Shown here: in pieces, positions 45,157-54,449 of the stretch
How positions within the stretch are numbered: position 1 is the first letter of the stretch
How the letters are laid out: the number at the start of each line of letters is the position of its first letter
Source: Polynucleobacter necessarius
GTDB taxonomy: Bacteria > Pseudomonadota > Gammaproteobacteria > Burkholderiales > Burkholderiaceae
Direction: 5' to 3'
NCBI RefSeq assembly: GCF_900095185.1
Contig: NZ_LT606948.1
Location: forward strand, 968,827 to 1,032,826
DNA: 64,000 nt
The notes under the pieces: model-generated
The model's database searches: none
What the model was told of the DNA's origin: nothing
The model's input: the letters and a program-made list of their open reading frames with translations, nothing else
Translations under genes and position numbers: made by a program

Positions 45157-46222
45157 TACCCACCAATGTATGACATTTCAACTTTACGATTGCCAGAGGA
45201 AAGATTTGTAGTTTGAGATCTCCGAATTTCTGAATAGTGATCATCTCGTGCTGACCATGTATTCATAACCGCATTAGCAATTTCTAAATCCGATTTACCT
45301 GAGCGAAGTAGTGTGTTGAAATCAAAGCCCTCATTGCGTGGAGATGAGTGCTCTAGTGCATTCATGGCAGAAGGTTTGAGTAACGGGCTGGAGATTACGC
45401 CAATTTCGCCAGAGCCATCGGAATAGCGCCAGCGTTGCATAACTTCACCGGAGTAGTTGGCTGAGATTGGTTCTAGTGGAAAAACTTGATTTATACGAGC
45501 AATCACTTCTTTGGAGGGTAGAATTTGCTGCATATTCCAGCCATTTGAGCTGCCTACATCCATGAATTCAATAAAACGCAGAATAACGCCACTGCCTTTA
45601 AAGTGCTTGGTCATCGCGACGATCTCATGGTCATCAGTTCTTTTTTAACAACCATATTCACTTTGATATTTTCAAAGCCTACGTCTTGTGCCGCTTGAAT
45701 ACTATCTAATACGTCAGCAACTGGACATTTTTTTGAAGATCTGGTCATCTAGACCATCAAGGCTTACTGTGAGTCTGGGAAGGCCAGCATCTTTTAATGC
45801 AGCTGCCTTTTTTCGCAAGATGCTCCCATTGGTAGTTAAGGTCAGGTCTAGTGGTTTTCCTTCAGTTGTCTGAATTTTCGACAGCATCTCAATGATGCGT
45901 TTCCCAATTCTTGCGTAAACGAGGTTCACCGCCAGTCAGTCGAATTTTTTCTACTCCCAGTATGGAGAAGATCGAGGTTAAGCGTATAATTTCTTCAAAA
46001 CTGAGAAGTTCTTTATGCGCCAGGCAGGTAGGGATAGTTTTGATCAACGCCTTCCTTAGGCATGCAATAAGTACAGCGGAAGTTGCAATGATCTGTTATA
46101 AAAATTCGTAGGCCCCTTAAGGTGCGACCATGTCGCTTGCCATGTTGATGGCCAATAGACGGAATCAGACCTTTGCCTTCATCAAGGCGAATAGGGATCA
46201 CCTTGGGTGATTGCTTTTTCAA
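45156..46222 (-). pseudogene. moaA: GTP 3',8-cyclase MoaA, multiply frameshifted
   Basis: The radical-SAM start is clear: [26 protein letters not shown] with CxxxCxxC. Frames then change near 46020 ([32 protein letters not shown]), near 45910 ([25 protein letters not shown]), near 45720 ([27 protein letters not shown]) and near 45635 (VILRFIEFMDVGSSNGWN). The second cluster motif FCHECTRA is encoded only in a shifted frame near 45380. MoaA makes the first Moco intermediate from GTP. It is the first gene of the broken moaA-mobA-moeA operon. Confidence 0.9.
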
Positions 46223-46303
46223 CCATATTCTCAGTTATAACTGAGAAACGGGGTTTCTGCCAAATATCCTTTTGGGATATTTGGCAGCCTGGAGAAATCA
46301 GCG

Positions 46304-48880
46304 TTAAACCGTTTTTTCTTGGCCACTGCTCTCAACTAAAACCATCGGGCCTTCTGGAAGTTGCGCTGCAGGTTTAGGTGCTCTACCTAAGTTTTGATTC
46401 ACTGGCTCTGCTTGAATCTGGCTCTGTGCTTCAGCATGCTTGGATGAGTCGGTTGCGACCCAGATCATGCCGGCTGATTGTACGACGCTATGCAAAGGAG
46501 TTTCTTCAAGTGCCTGGAAGGTAACTGTAGGAAGTTCCGGTATAGGCTTACTAATCACTTCAACACTTGCAGTTGCCACAATAGCAACTGGCGCAGAGGA
46601 CGAATCTGGAGCAGTAGAGGCGCTTTGTGTAGGGCGATGGGGTTGGCGTGGAGCGCGCGCAGGCCTTTCTTGTTTGGCTGCTGAAGATTTTATGTTACCA
46701 AAGCTCCTAATAATGTTCTGAATCGGCATGCTTGCAGATGCGCCAGCTATTCCGACAGGAGGACCAGAAAATGGGCTTACGGCAACAGTTGCTTGTTCCG
46801 CTGATACATCATTGCTACCTTCAGTTCGTTCACCACGTTCGCGTTGACCGCGACCACGTCCGCGGCGATTACGTCCGCGACCACGACGCTCATCGCCACT
46901 CGGAATAACCTCCACACTCGGGGCGACTTCTGTTGCAGGAGTTACTACCGTTGAATTAGCTTGACGTTCGGACTTTGGACCATTCTGATTGCGATTATTG
47001 CGGTTACAATTATTATTGCTATCCTCTGCTGGAGTCCCTTCAGCAGCATTGGTTGTTGGACGTTCGGTACGCTCGCCACGACGATTACGGCCACGATTGC
47101 GATTATTGCCATTACGACCTTGATTGCGACCGCGGGTATTAATAGGCGCTAGTTTCTCTTCAACTACTGGAGAAGAGCCAAACAGACTTTTAATAAATCC
47201 AAAGAAGCCACCAGAGCTCTCTGTTTGCGGGCCCTTCGCAGGGCGTGGCTGGCTTATTGGTGCAGGTTGTGTAGGAGTGATCCCTTTAACAGCTGCCTCA
47301 GGACGAGTTTTCACTTCGGCATCTTTATGGCTAACAGTAGTATCAGTCTCTAGTTCACGAGCAGCTTCTTCCGCCATCACATAGCTAGCTTTTTGATCGT
47401 CAAGACGAGGATCGTCATGACGCAAACGCTCTAGCTTGTAGTGCGGAGTTTCCAAATGTTTGTTCGGAACCATCAAGACATTCACTTTAAAGCGAGCCTC
47501 AATCTTAATTACCTCAGCACGTTTTTCATTCAAGAGGAACGCAGCTACTTCGACTGGTACCTGCGTATGAATTGCCGCCGTGTTCTCTTTCATTGCTTCT
47601 TCTTGGATGATGCGCAGAACTTGCAAAGCAGATGATTTAGTATCACGAATGTGACCAGTGCCATTACAACGTGGGCAGGTTACATGGCTATCTTCAGACA
47701 ATGCTGGATGCAAGCGCTGCCGTGACATTTCCATCAGGCCAAATTTGGAAATCTTGCCCATTTGAACGCGTGCGCGATCATGATGCAGAGCATCGCGCAC
47801 GTGGTTCTCTACATCTTTCTGGGCTTTACTAGACGCCATATCAATGAAGTCAATGACGATCAGGCCGCCCAAGTCACGTAAACGTGCTTGTCGAGCAATT
47901 TCATCGGCGGCTTCTAAGTTGGTACGAGTTGCCGTCTCTTCAATATCTGAGCCACGAGTTGCACGAGCTGAGTTGACGTCTACTGAAACTAATGCTTCAG
48001 TATGGTCGATCACAATTGCGCCACCCGATGGTAATGGAACGGTACGAGAGTGCGCAGTCTCAATTTGATGCTCAATTTGGAATCTAGAGAACAAAGGTAC
48101 ATCGTCTTGATATCGCTTCACACGAGGCAAGTTGTCCGGCATGACAACGGACATAAAGGCTGCCGCTTGTTCGTAGATGTCATCAGTATCGATGAGGATT
48201 TCGCCAATATCGGGCTGGAAGTAATCACGAATCGCACGAATGACCAAACTGGATTCAAGATAGATCAATAACGGCGCTGAATTTCCTTGAGCGGCTTCGT
48301 CAATCGCCTTCCATAACTGCATGAGATAACTTAAGTCCCATTGCAATTCAGTAGCATCACGGCCAATACCAGCGGTGCGAGCAATGATGCTCATGCCATC
48401 TGGAACTTCTAATTGAGACATTGCTTCACGTAGTTCTTGACGGTCTTCACCCTCAATGCGGCGGGATACGCCGCCTCCACGTGGATTGTTTGGCATCAAG
48501 ACTAAATAACGGCCTGCCAAGGAAAGAAATGAGGTTAGCGCCGCACCTTTTTGGCCGCGCTCCTCTTTTTCTACTTGAACAATGATTTCTTGACTTTCCC
48601 GCAATGCATCCTTAATGGAGGCGTTGCGGACATCAATACCCTCGTTAAAGTAAGAGCGAGCAACTTCCTTGAAGGGTAAGAATCCATGACGTTCTTCGCC
48701 GTAATTGACAAAGCAAGCCTCAAGGGAGGGCTCAATGCGGGTAATAACACCTTTGTAAATATTGCCTTTGCGTTGTTCACGTCCGGCAGTCTCGATATCG
48801 ATATCAATGAGTTTTTGACCATCAACGATGGCAACTCGCAACTCTTCTTGTTGAGTTGCATTAAACAACATGCGTTTCAT
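46304..48880 (-). CDS. rne: Ribonuclease E
   Basis: The 858-residue endonuclease starts MKRMLFNATQQEELRVAIVDGQKLIDIDIE. An S1 domain lies at about residues 37-125, the catalytic Asp pair in SVDVNSARATRG and VIDFIDMAS, and the zinc-link CPRCNGTG near residue 410. The C-terminal half is disordered and Arg/Asn-rich (RNQGRNGNNRNRGRNRRG and RGRGRNRRGRGRGQRERGER), the RNA- and degradosome-binding scaffold. It processes rRNA and tRNA and controls mRNA turnover. ATG 48880 is preceded by AGGAGAG. The long leader suggests autoregulation. Intact. Confidence 0.95.
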   Translation of the reverse strand: MKRMLFNATQQEELRVAIVDGQKLIDIDIETAGREQRKGNIYKGVITRIEPSLEACFVNYGEERHGFLPFKEVARSYFNEGIDVRNASIKDALRESQEIIVQVEKEERGQKGAALTSFLSLAGRYLVLMPNNPRGGGVSRRIEGEDRQELREAMSQLEVPDGMSIIARTAGIGRDATELQWDLSYLMQLWKAIDEAAQGNSAPLLIYLESSLVIRAIRDYFQPDIGEILIDTDDIYEQAAAFMSVVMPDNLPRVKRYQDDVPLFSRFQIEHQIETAHSRTVPLPSGGAIVIDHTEALVSVDVNSARATRGSDIEETATRTNLEAADEIARQARLRDLGGLIVIDFIDMASSKAQKDVENHVRDALHHDRARVQMGKISKFGLMEMSRQRLHPALSEDSHVTCPRCNGTGHIRDTKSSALQVLRIIQEEAMKENTAAIHTQVPVEVAAFLLNEKRAEVIKIEARFKVNVLMVPNKHLETPHYKLERLRHDDPRLDDQKASYVMAEEAARELETDTTVSHKDAEVKTRPEAAVKGITPTQPAPISQPRPAKGPQTESSGGFFGFIKSLFGSSPVVEEKLAPINTRGRNQGRNGNNRNRGRNRRGERTERPTTNAAEGTPAEDSNNNCNRNNRNQNGPKSERQANSTVVTPATEVAPSVEVIPSGDERRGRGRNRRGRGRGQRERGERTEGSNDVSAEQATVAVSPFSGPPVGIAGASASMPIQNIIRSFGNIKSSAAKQERPARAPRQPHRPTQSASTAPDSSSAPVAIVATASVEVISKPIPELPTVTFQALEETPLHSVVQSAGMIWVATDSSKHAEAQSQIQAEPVNQNLGRAPKPAAQLPEGPMVLVESSGQEKTV

Positions 48881-49255
48881 AACACTCTCCTATAGAGGAG
48901 GGTGACCTTGCGCGCTGCGTTAGGAGACAATTTATACCGCTTGGGGCTAAGCTCAAGGCGGTTATTGAGTGTGGATCTTACAAAAAGCTAGGCAGTTTTT
49001 ACCTAGTTCACCCATTTAACGGTTGGTTAAATCGGTGTCACACTTGACGATCGCCGCAGAGACCTCCTTTAGGTCATCAATGCAGGCGCGCGCCTGAAAA
49101 CTGTCTTCTAATCGCGGGTCGCGGCATATGGCACACCAACCCTGCGCCTCATTACAACGGGGGAGGGGCAACCCCGGGGGTCTATTTAAGGACGACTCCA
49201 AGCTCCACGATTCAAACCTGACTTCAGGTTGGGATCACGCCCAAAATTGGCTAGA
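48881..49255 (-). promoter_or_regulatory. Long structured leader of rne, candidate autoregulatory 5' UTR
   Basis: A perfect TATAAT lies on the minus strand at 49262-49267 (no good -35 at 16-18 bases; TTGTCA stands only 14 away). Transcription from it would give a leader of about 375 bases, similar in length to the E. coli rne leader, which RNase E uses to sense its own activity. Stems are visible, such as AACCTGA-AG-TCAGGTT (near 49215-49230) and a GC-rich CCCCGGGG block near 49175. The region has no supportable gene. Confidence 0.5.
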
Positions 49256-49343
49256 TCATTGATTATACGGCACAAGTTGCGTGACAATGGGGTATTGTTG
49301 AGTCCCTTGTCATCCCTCGCCGGGGATGCAAGAGAGATAAATC

Positions 49344-50366
49344 ATGAAATCCGAGCCCAATTCCAAGCCTGCCAAGGTTAAAACATCCAATACCTCAGCG
49401 CCTACTGCGGTACATCTTCAGACTATTAGTCCAGAAGAGGCTGGGCAACGTTTGGATGACTATTTGCTACGCTGGGCTAAAGGTGTTCCTAAAAGTCACG
49501 TTTACCGCATTATTCACTCGGGGGAGGTGAGGGTCAATAAAAAGCGGGCTGAACCAACCACGCGCCTAATTGAAGGGGATGTGGTGCGAGTACCACCTGT
49601 CCGAATGGCTGAACCCTCTCAAATGGCAGCCGTTAATACTGCTCAAACCAAATCGCGTGCACATAGTTACTCTGACAAAATGCCCATCCTGTTTGAGGAT
49701 GAAGCACTATTAATAATGAATAAGCCAGCGGACTTGGCGGTCCATGGTGGATCTGGCATTGCTCTGGGGGTGATTGAGACCTTGCGGATTACTCGTCCAG
49801 AACTAAAGTTTTTGGAATTAGTTCATCGCTTAGATCGCGACACTTCAGGGGTACTGCTTTTGGCAAAGAAGCGAAGTGCTTTAGTAGAACTGCATCGCCA
49901 AATTCGTGAGGGCCAAACAGACAAACGCTACTTCTTGCTTGCACATGGTGAAATTATCCAAGGTGCGCAAACCATGCAACTCAAATACCCTCTGCATAAA
50001 TATCTTCTTCCGAATGGTGAGCGTCGTGTCCGAGTTGATCCAGATGGTTTACCCAGTCACACCGTCTTACGCGTAAACAAAACACTCCAACGTGAGGGTG
50101 CAGCAATCACGTTGGCTGAAGCACAACTTAAGACTGGTCGTACTCATCAGATTCGAGTACATCTCCAAAAATTAGGCCATGCTATTTTGGGCGATGACAA
50201 ATATGGCTTTGAAGATTTAGATAAGCAGATTAAATCGAAACGACTTTATCTACACGCTCATTTGGCTGGTTTCACCCATCCACGCTCTGGCGAGAAGATG
50301 CGAATTGAGTCGCCATTACCTTCTGAATTTGTCGCCATGATGAATACTTTTGAGCAGTCAAACTAA
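49344..50366 (+). CDS. rluC: 23S rRNA pseudouridine synthase RluC
   Basis: The 340-residue product has an N-terminal S4 domain (AGQRLDDYLLRWAKGVPKSHVYRIIHSGEVRVNKKRA, residues about 33-75) and the RluA-type catalytic block VHRLDRDTSGVLLLAKKRSAL near residue 163. KTGRTHQIRVHLQKLGHAILGDDKYG follows. RluC modifies U955, U2504 and U2580 of 23S rRNA in E. coli. It diverges from rne across a 460-base gap, the arrangement usual in Burkholderiales. Length and motifs are complete. Confidence 0.94.
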   Translation: MKSEPNSKPAKVKTSNTSAPTAVHLQTISPEEAGQRLDDYLLRWAKGVPKSHVYRIIHSGEVRVNKKRAEPTTRLIEGDVVRVPPVRMAEPSQMAAVNTAQTKSRAHSYSDKMPILFEDEALLIMNKPADLAVHGGSGIALGVIETLRITRPELKFLELVHRLDRDTSGVLLLAKKRSALVELHRQIREGQTDKRYFLLAHGEIIQGAQTMQLKYPLHKYLLPNGERRVRVDPDGLPSHTVLRVNKTLQREGAAITLAEAQLKTGRTHQIRVHLQKLGHAILGDDKYGFEDLDKQIKSKRLYLHAHLAGFTHPRSGEKMRIESPLPSEFVAMMNTFEQSN

Positions 50367-50368
50367 CA

Positions 50369-51050
50369 ATGCCTCAAACCAATAAAGCAAGTCGACCTTA
50401 TGACCTGACAGTGTTGGACTTGAACCATCATGGATTCCACGCCAACTATCGTGCATTGCATTCAGCAATGCTTGTTGCTGCGCTTTGGGGTTTAAAGCGC
50501 CAGACGACAAGTTAGCAAGCTCAGTGATTGGTTTAGGTATTCAGGATTCTTTACGCAGAGCGGTTCCTTGGATTGAGCCAATTCATTTTCAAAATCTAAC
50601 GGAGCGTTTTCGTTATCACTACTGAGCAAAAGATCATGAGCTCCATTTATTTATCGACATTCGTGAGCTTTTGGAGGATCTACATGCCAAGCAGTACTTA
50701 TTAGGGGTTGCAACCGGAAAGTCACGCGTAGGTTTAGATCGATCTCTTAAGTATCATCAAATAGGCCATCTTTTTCATGAAACCCGCACCGCTAATGAAT
50801 CGTTCTCTAAACCTCATCCGGGGATGCTTCTAGAGTTATCGGATGTTATGCAGGTGCCCACTCGCCGTATGCTCATGATTGAAAGATACCACGCACGACC
50901 TAGAGATGGCAGCTAATGCGGGCGTCGATGCGGTGGCAGTCACTTATGAAGCGCATCCTCCAGATGCCTTTGAGGGCTTCACGCTCTTTGGCCCATGTTA
51001 ATAATGTTGCGAAACTTTCGCAATAGCTTAACAATACACTGCAACACTAA
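50369..51050 (+). pseudogene. HAD-family phosphatase (phosphoglycolate-phosphatase-like), broken
   Basis: Immediately after rluC the first frame reads SRPYDLTVLDLNHHG, where the HAD motif FDWDGT is destroyed, and the proper continuation IMDSTPTIVHCIQQ is out of frame. GFKAPDDKLASSVIGLGIQDSLRRAVPWIEP follows in another frame, then TGA inside YHY*AKDHELHLF, LLEDLHAKQYLLGVATGKSRVGL (motif II), FSKPHPGMLLEL (motif III Lys) and a shift losing the DTTHDLEMAANAG block. An in-frame TAG near the end replaces Trp. rluC plus a HAD gene is a common pair in this group. Clearly dead. Confidence 0.82.
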
Positions 51051-51062
51051 GGAATTAAATCG

Positions 51063-52010
51063 ATGGAAAACACTCAAGGCCCGAACTGGGAGCGCCAAGC
51101 TCTCGAACATCTTTTATTGGAGAATTTAAAAGAGACGCGCAAGGCGCGTCGTTGGAAAGCGGTATTAAGAATTTTGACTCTATTAGTTGTTGTGGGGGTC
51201 CTACTTGCCGTATTTGATTTTCATCTGCCCGGCAACGGCATGGGAGCCGAAAAACACACTGCTCTAGTGGCTCTAGAGGGAGAAATCTCCTCTAGCTCAA
51301 TGGCCAATGCTATGAATATCAATTCATCTTTGTTGGCAGCATTTGAGAGTGAAAGTAGTGCTGGTGTTGTATTGAGGATCAATAGTCCTGGCGGTTCTCC
51401 TGTGCAGGCGGGGATGATTAATGATGAAATTCACCGCTTGCGTAAGCTGTATCCCAACAAACCCTTTTATGTTGTGGTGGAGGATATTTGCGCGTCTGGT
51501 GGTTATTACGTTGCCGTAGCTGCAGATCAAATTTTAGTTGACAAAGCAAGCCTGGTTGGATCGATTGGTGTGATGATGGAAGGTTTTGGATTTACTGGTT
51601 TGATGGAGAAGTTAGGTGTAACCCGTCGCATGATTACCTCAGGCTCTAATAAGGGCATGCTGGATCCTTTTAGCAAAGAAAATCCAAAGCAAGTAGAGAT
51701 GATCAAAACCATGATTGATGAGATTCATCAGCAATTTATAACAGTCGTGAAAGAGGGTCGTGGTGATCGGTTGAAAGAGGTGTCAGACTTATTTTCTGGG
51801 CGTGTTTGGAATGGCGAACAGGCGGTCAAGATTGGCTTGGCTGATGACTACGGCACAGTTGATACTGTTGCGCGTGATATTTTTAAAGCGCCCGATATTC
51901 TTGACTACACCATGAAAGAAAACTTTGCAGAACGGGTGGCTAAGCGCTTTGGTGCTGAAGTTGGAACTGCTGCAGGTAAGGCCTTAGTGAAGACGCCTGA
52001 TCTCAAGTAA
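51063..52010 (+). CDS. sppA: Signal peptide peptidase SppA, S49 family
   Basis: The 315-residue product has a single N-terminal membrane helix (ILTLLVVVGVLLAVFDF, near residue 45). The S49 core has VVLRINSPGGSPVQAG, VEDICASGGYYVAVAADQI with the nucleophile Ser, and LVDKASLVGSIGVMMEGFGF with the general-base Lys. It is the short (36K-type) form, cutting cleaved signal peptides in the membrane or periplasm. ATG 51063 begins 12 bases after the HAD remnant. No damage is visible. Confidence 0.92.
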   Translation: MENTQGPNWERQALEHLLLENLKETRKARRWKAVLRILTLLVVVGVLLAVFDFHLPGNGMGAEKHTALVALEGEISSSSMANAMNINSSLLAAFESESSAGVVLRINSPGGSPVQAGMINDEIHRLRKLYPNKPFYVVVEDICASGGYYVAVAADQILVDKASLVGSIGVMMEGFGFTGLMEKLGVTRRMITSGSNKGMLDPFSKENPKQVEMIKTMIDEIHQQFITVVKEGRGDRLKEVSDLFSGRVWNGEQAVKIGLADDYGTVDTVARDIFKAPDILDYTMKENFAERVAKRFGAEVGTAAGKALVKTPDLK

Positions 52011-52034
52011 ATGAAGAGCTAAAACAGCAAAGCT

Positions 52035-52810
52035 CTAGGCCAATAGTAGAAATACTGTTGGCCTATTTTGTAACGAGGTACAGGCAACTTCATTGGCATA
52101 ACGTTTACGTCATTCGGCAATTGAAAGGGTTGTAATCATTTCCGAACGCAGACTCAGATCGACTCCAAGGCAAAGCAAGCTTTGAGGTGCTAATGAGTTA
52201 ATGCAGGTCATCAGCATGGCGTACGGTAGGGTGTCTCAATCCAAAGTTGGGTTTGCTGTAGTTTTTTGGATTCTGCTTCAAGCAACTTGAGTTTGGCTGT
52301 GCGCTCCCGAGTGCCTTGAGGTAGGTAGCCCTGAAAAGCAAAGCGCTGGCCATTGAGCTCCCTGGCCATCAGTCCCAATAAAATTGAGACTGGTCCCACC
52401 AAGGGCTTTACTTTGGCTCCCAGTTTGTGCGCTGCTACGACTAGCTCTGCACCAGGGTCTACAACGCCGGGCACTCCCACTTCGGACATCAAGCCCATAT
52501 CGTTGCCAGCGAGTAAAGGCTTCAATAAATCTGCTGGCTTTATCGAGTCACCATACTTTTTGCATTGCGTGCGGCGCGCCGGGCCATTCGCTCATCTGCA
52601 TTTCTTGAATCGTGCAGACTGATGGCTCTATAGTGTCAATTGATTTCAATAGGGTAGGGCGCGGGCAGTTTTGGCATCCTCCACAATCCAATGTCTGAGT
52701 CTGGCGGATTGCGTAATTGTTTCAGCAGGAAGTACCCACGGCAATTGTTCGGTGCGACCTTCATCACCTAAGGTATTGGGAACTAAATACAAAGTGCCGA
52801 GCTTAGTCAT
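52035..52810 (-). pseudogene. Tetrapyrrole-methylase-family SAM methyltransferase (RsmI-related), broken
   Basis: ATG 52810 gives MTKLGTLYLVPNTLGDEGRTEQLPWVLPAETI, then LRHWIVEDAKTARALLKSI. The frame is lost near 52560, then KPLLAGNDMGLMSEVGVPGVVDPGAELVVAAHKLG, PLVGPVSILLGLMARELNGQRFAFQGYLP and LWIETPYR. The frame is lost again near 52225, then LMTCINSLAPQSLLCLGVDLSL, an in-frame TGA where Trp is usual (AE*RKRYA), and an end at 52035. The IETPYR motif marks the RsmI-like branch common in Betaproteobacteria. Its start overlaps the maf stop by 8 bases. Confidence 0.85.
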
Positions 52811-53486
52811 AAATTATTTTTCGAGAAATTCTTTTCGTTGGATTGATTTGATTCTGCTTTAGGTTTTTTGGGGGGATCACAAAACCTGCGTCGCGCAGCA
52901 AACCTGTTAATGCAATCAGCGGCAAGCCAATGAGGGCGGTTGGATCATCGCTTTTGATGGCTTCCAATAGGCTGATACCCAGACCCTCTGATTTAGCGCT
53001 GCCTCCACAATCATAAGGCGCTTCGGTTAGCAGATAGGCTTCTAAAACGCTATCTGGAAGCTTGCGAAAAGTGACTTCGGTTGGAATGCATAAGGTAGTT
53101 TGTGTGCCACCCTTCATCAAACACAAAGCGGTTTGAAAAATGACAGTTGCGCCACGCATGAGTTGTAACTGGGCTAGCGCCATTTCAAAATTTCCAGACT
53201 TGCCAATTGCTGCACCATGCAGATCGGCAACTTGATCTGAGCCAATGACCCATGCATGAGGATATTTTTTGGCAACTGCGGCAGCCTTAGCATGCGCGAG
53301 ACGTAGCGCTAAATTTAAAGTGCTTTCTCCAGTAAGCGGGGTCTCGTCTACCTTGGGTGAAACAACTGCAAAAGGAATGCGCAGGCGCTGTAAAAGTTCG
53401 CTGCGATATTGAGACGTAGACGCCAAAATAAGAGTTGGGTTTGCGGTGCTACTCATAGAGTTCTGTGCTTTCGGGCTGGCATTCAT
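52803..53486 (-). CDS. maf: Maf-family nucleotide pyrophosphatase (YceF type)
   Basis: The product has the Maf core TLILASTSQYRSELLQRLRIPFAVVSPKVDETPL, RLAHAKAAAVAKKYPHAWVIGSDQVADLHG (substrate Asp in SDQ) and YDCGGSAKSEGLGISLLE. Maf proteins hydrolyse non-canonical NTPs; the YceF branch prefers 7-methyl-GTP. The frame opens at 53486, but family starts match an internal Met near residue 11. A Lys-rich extension of about 25 residues follows the core. It is divergent from yceD with only 13 bases between, as in many proteobacteria. Confidence 0.92.
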   Translation of the reverse strand: MNASPKAQNSMSSTANPTLILASTSQYRSELLQRLRIPFAVVSPKVDETPLTGESTLNLALRLAHAKAAAVAKKYPHAWVIGSDQVADLHGAAIGKSGNFEMALAQLQLMRGATVIFQTALCLMKGGTQTTLCIPTEVTFRKLPDSVLEAYLLTEAPYDCGGSAKSEGLGISLLEAIKSDDPTALIGLPLIALTGLLRDAGFVIPPKNLKQNQINPTKRISRKIIYD

Positions 53487-53499
53487 TTAGACTGATGCT

Positions 53500-54075
53500 A
53501 TGAATCGTCATCAAGTTTTACCTCACGTTGAGCTATCTTCAGAGCCTAACGCTTTAAAGAAGGTAGATTGTTGCGCTCCACAATCTTATAAGGGTACCGG
53601 CTTTTTAAGCATTACAGATATGCCAAGAGTGGCTGATGAAGCTTCTACCAAGCTCCCCGGTGATGGTTTTGATTGGATCGTGCAAACCTATTTTAAAGAT
53701 TCTCCTGGAAGCGAGCCCCATCAAATCCTGGAATTAGGTCTAAAAGGACGGCTATACCTGGTTTGCCAGCGTTGCTTACAGGACTGCGTAGTCGATTTAG
53801 ATGAAAAGTGCCGATTCATCTTGATGAATTCGGAAGCCGAGGCTGATGCCTACCCAATTGAGGATGAAGAGCAAGAGCCTTTGGTGGTCAAGCAGCATTT
53901 CAACCTCTTAGAGACCATTGAAGACGAGGTTTTGCTGTCTTTGCCACTGATTCCAAAGCATCCTGAGGGTTTTTGTGAGCCCCATGCCACAATTTTCGGG
54001 GATGTGGGAGATGAACAGCCCGAAAATGAGCGTGAAAACCCCTTTAACGTATTGAAAAATATGAAGAAAAACTGA
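53500..54075 (+). CDS. yceD: YceD/DUF177 family protein
   Basis: The 191-residue acidic protein has the DUF177 pattern ILELGLKGRLYLVCQRCLQDCVVDLDEKCRFIL, with a CxxC-type pair, and a C-terminal ERENPFNVLKNMKK. The family sits upstream of rpmF in most bacteria and has been linked to 23S rRNA or large-subunit biogenesis (YceD/Duf177A). It opens the cluster yceD-rpmF-plsX-fab. The frame is complete and there is no decay. Confidence 0.9.
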   Translation: MNRHQVLPHVELSSEPNALKKVDCCAPQSYKGTGFLSITDMPRVADEASTKLPGDGFDWIVQTYFKDSPGSEPHQILELGLKGRLYLVCQRCLQDCVVDLDEKCRFILMNSEAEADAYPIEDEEQEPLVVKQHFNLLETIEDEVLLSLPLIPKHPEGFCEPHATIFGDVGDEQPENERENPFNVLKNMKKN

Positions 54076-54151
54076 AATGTGGGGTTTGCTCTCAATTGTT
54101 GTTTTAGACTCCCAGTGTCGATAAATCAAGCATTTAGATACTTTTCCATGC

Positions 54152-54157
54152 TAGAAT
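54152..54157 (+). promoter_or_regulatory. Possible -10 box of rpmF
   Basis: TAGAAT lies 24 bases upstream of the rpmF start and is followed by AGGAG at 54170-54174. No strong -35 is seen, so a secondary promoter inside the yceD-rpmF unit is only possible. Confidence 0.35.
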
Positions 54158-54180
54158 GTTGCCTTGCTTAGGAGTTCAAT

Positions 54181-54351
54181 ATGGCCGTTCAACAAAATAA
54201 AAAATCACCTTCCAAACGTGGCATGCATCGTGCGCACGACTTTTTGACCGCACCTGCTACGGCTGTTGAAGCCACAACTGGTGAGACTCATTTGCGCCAT
54301 CACATTTCACCTAACGGCTACTATCGTGGTCGTAAAGTTGTTAAAAACTAA
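54181..54351 (+). CDS. rpmF: Large-subunit ribosomal protein bL32
   Basis: The 56-residue protein [20 protein letters not shown] continues with [36 protein letters not shown], the complete L32 pattern with its basic N-terminus and [14 protein letters not shown] end. AGGAG stands 6 bases before ATG. It lies between yceD and plsX as in nearly all related bacteria. Intact. Confidence 0.97.
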   Translation: MAVQQNKKSPSKRGMHRAHDFLTAPATAVEATTGETHLRHHISPNGYYRGRKVVKN

Positions 54352-54449
54352 AAACGACTAATTTTTTTTAGTGTAAACAGATAGAAGCGGCTAAAGTTAA
54401 GGCCGCTTTTTCTTGGATAAATCACTTACAGCAATCAATCAGTTTATGT

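Noticed and set aside
46440-47384. Several plus-strand open frames inside rne
   Set aside because: They are antisense shadows of the low-complexity Arg/Asn/Pro-rich C-terminal half of RNase E.
49016-49201. 61-residue frame in the rne-rluC gap
   Set aside because: It lies in the expected rne leader, contains GC-rich stem sequence and no protein family pattern; better explained as structured RNA.
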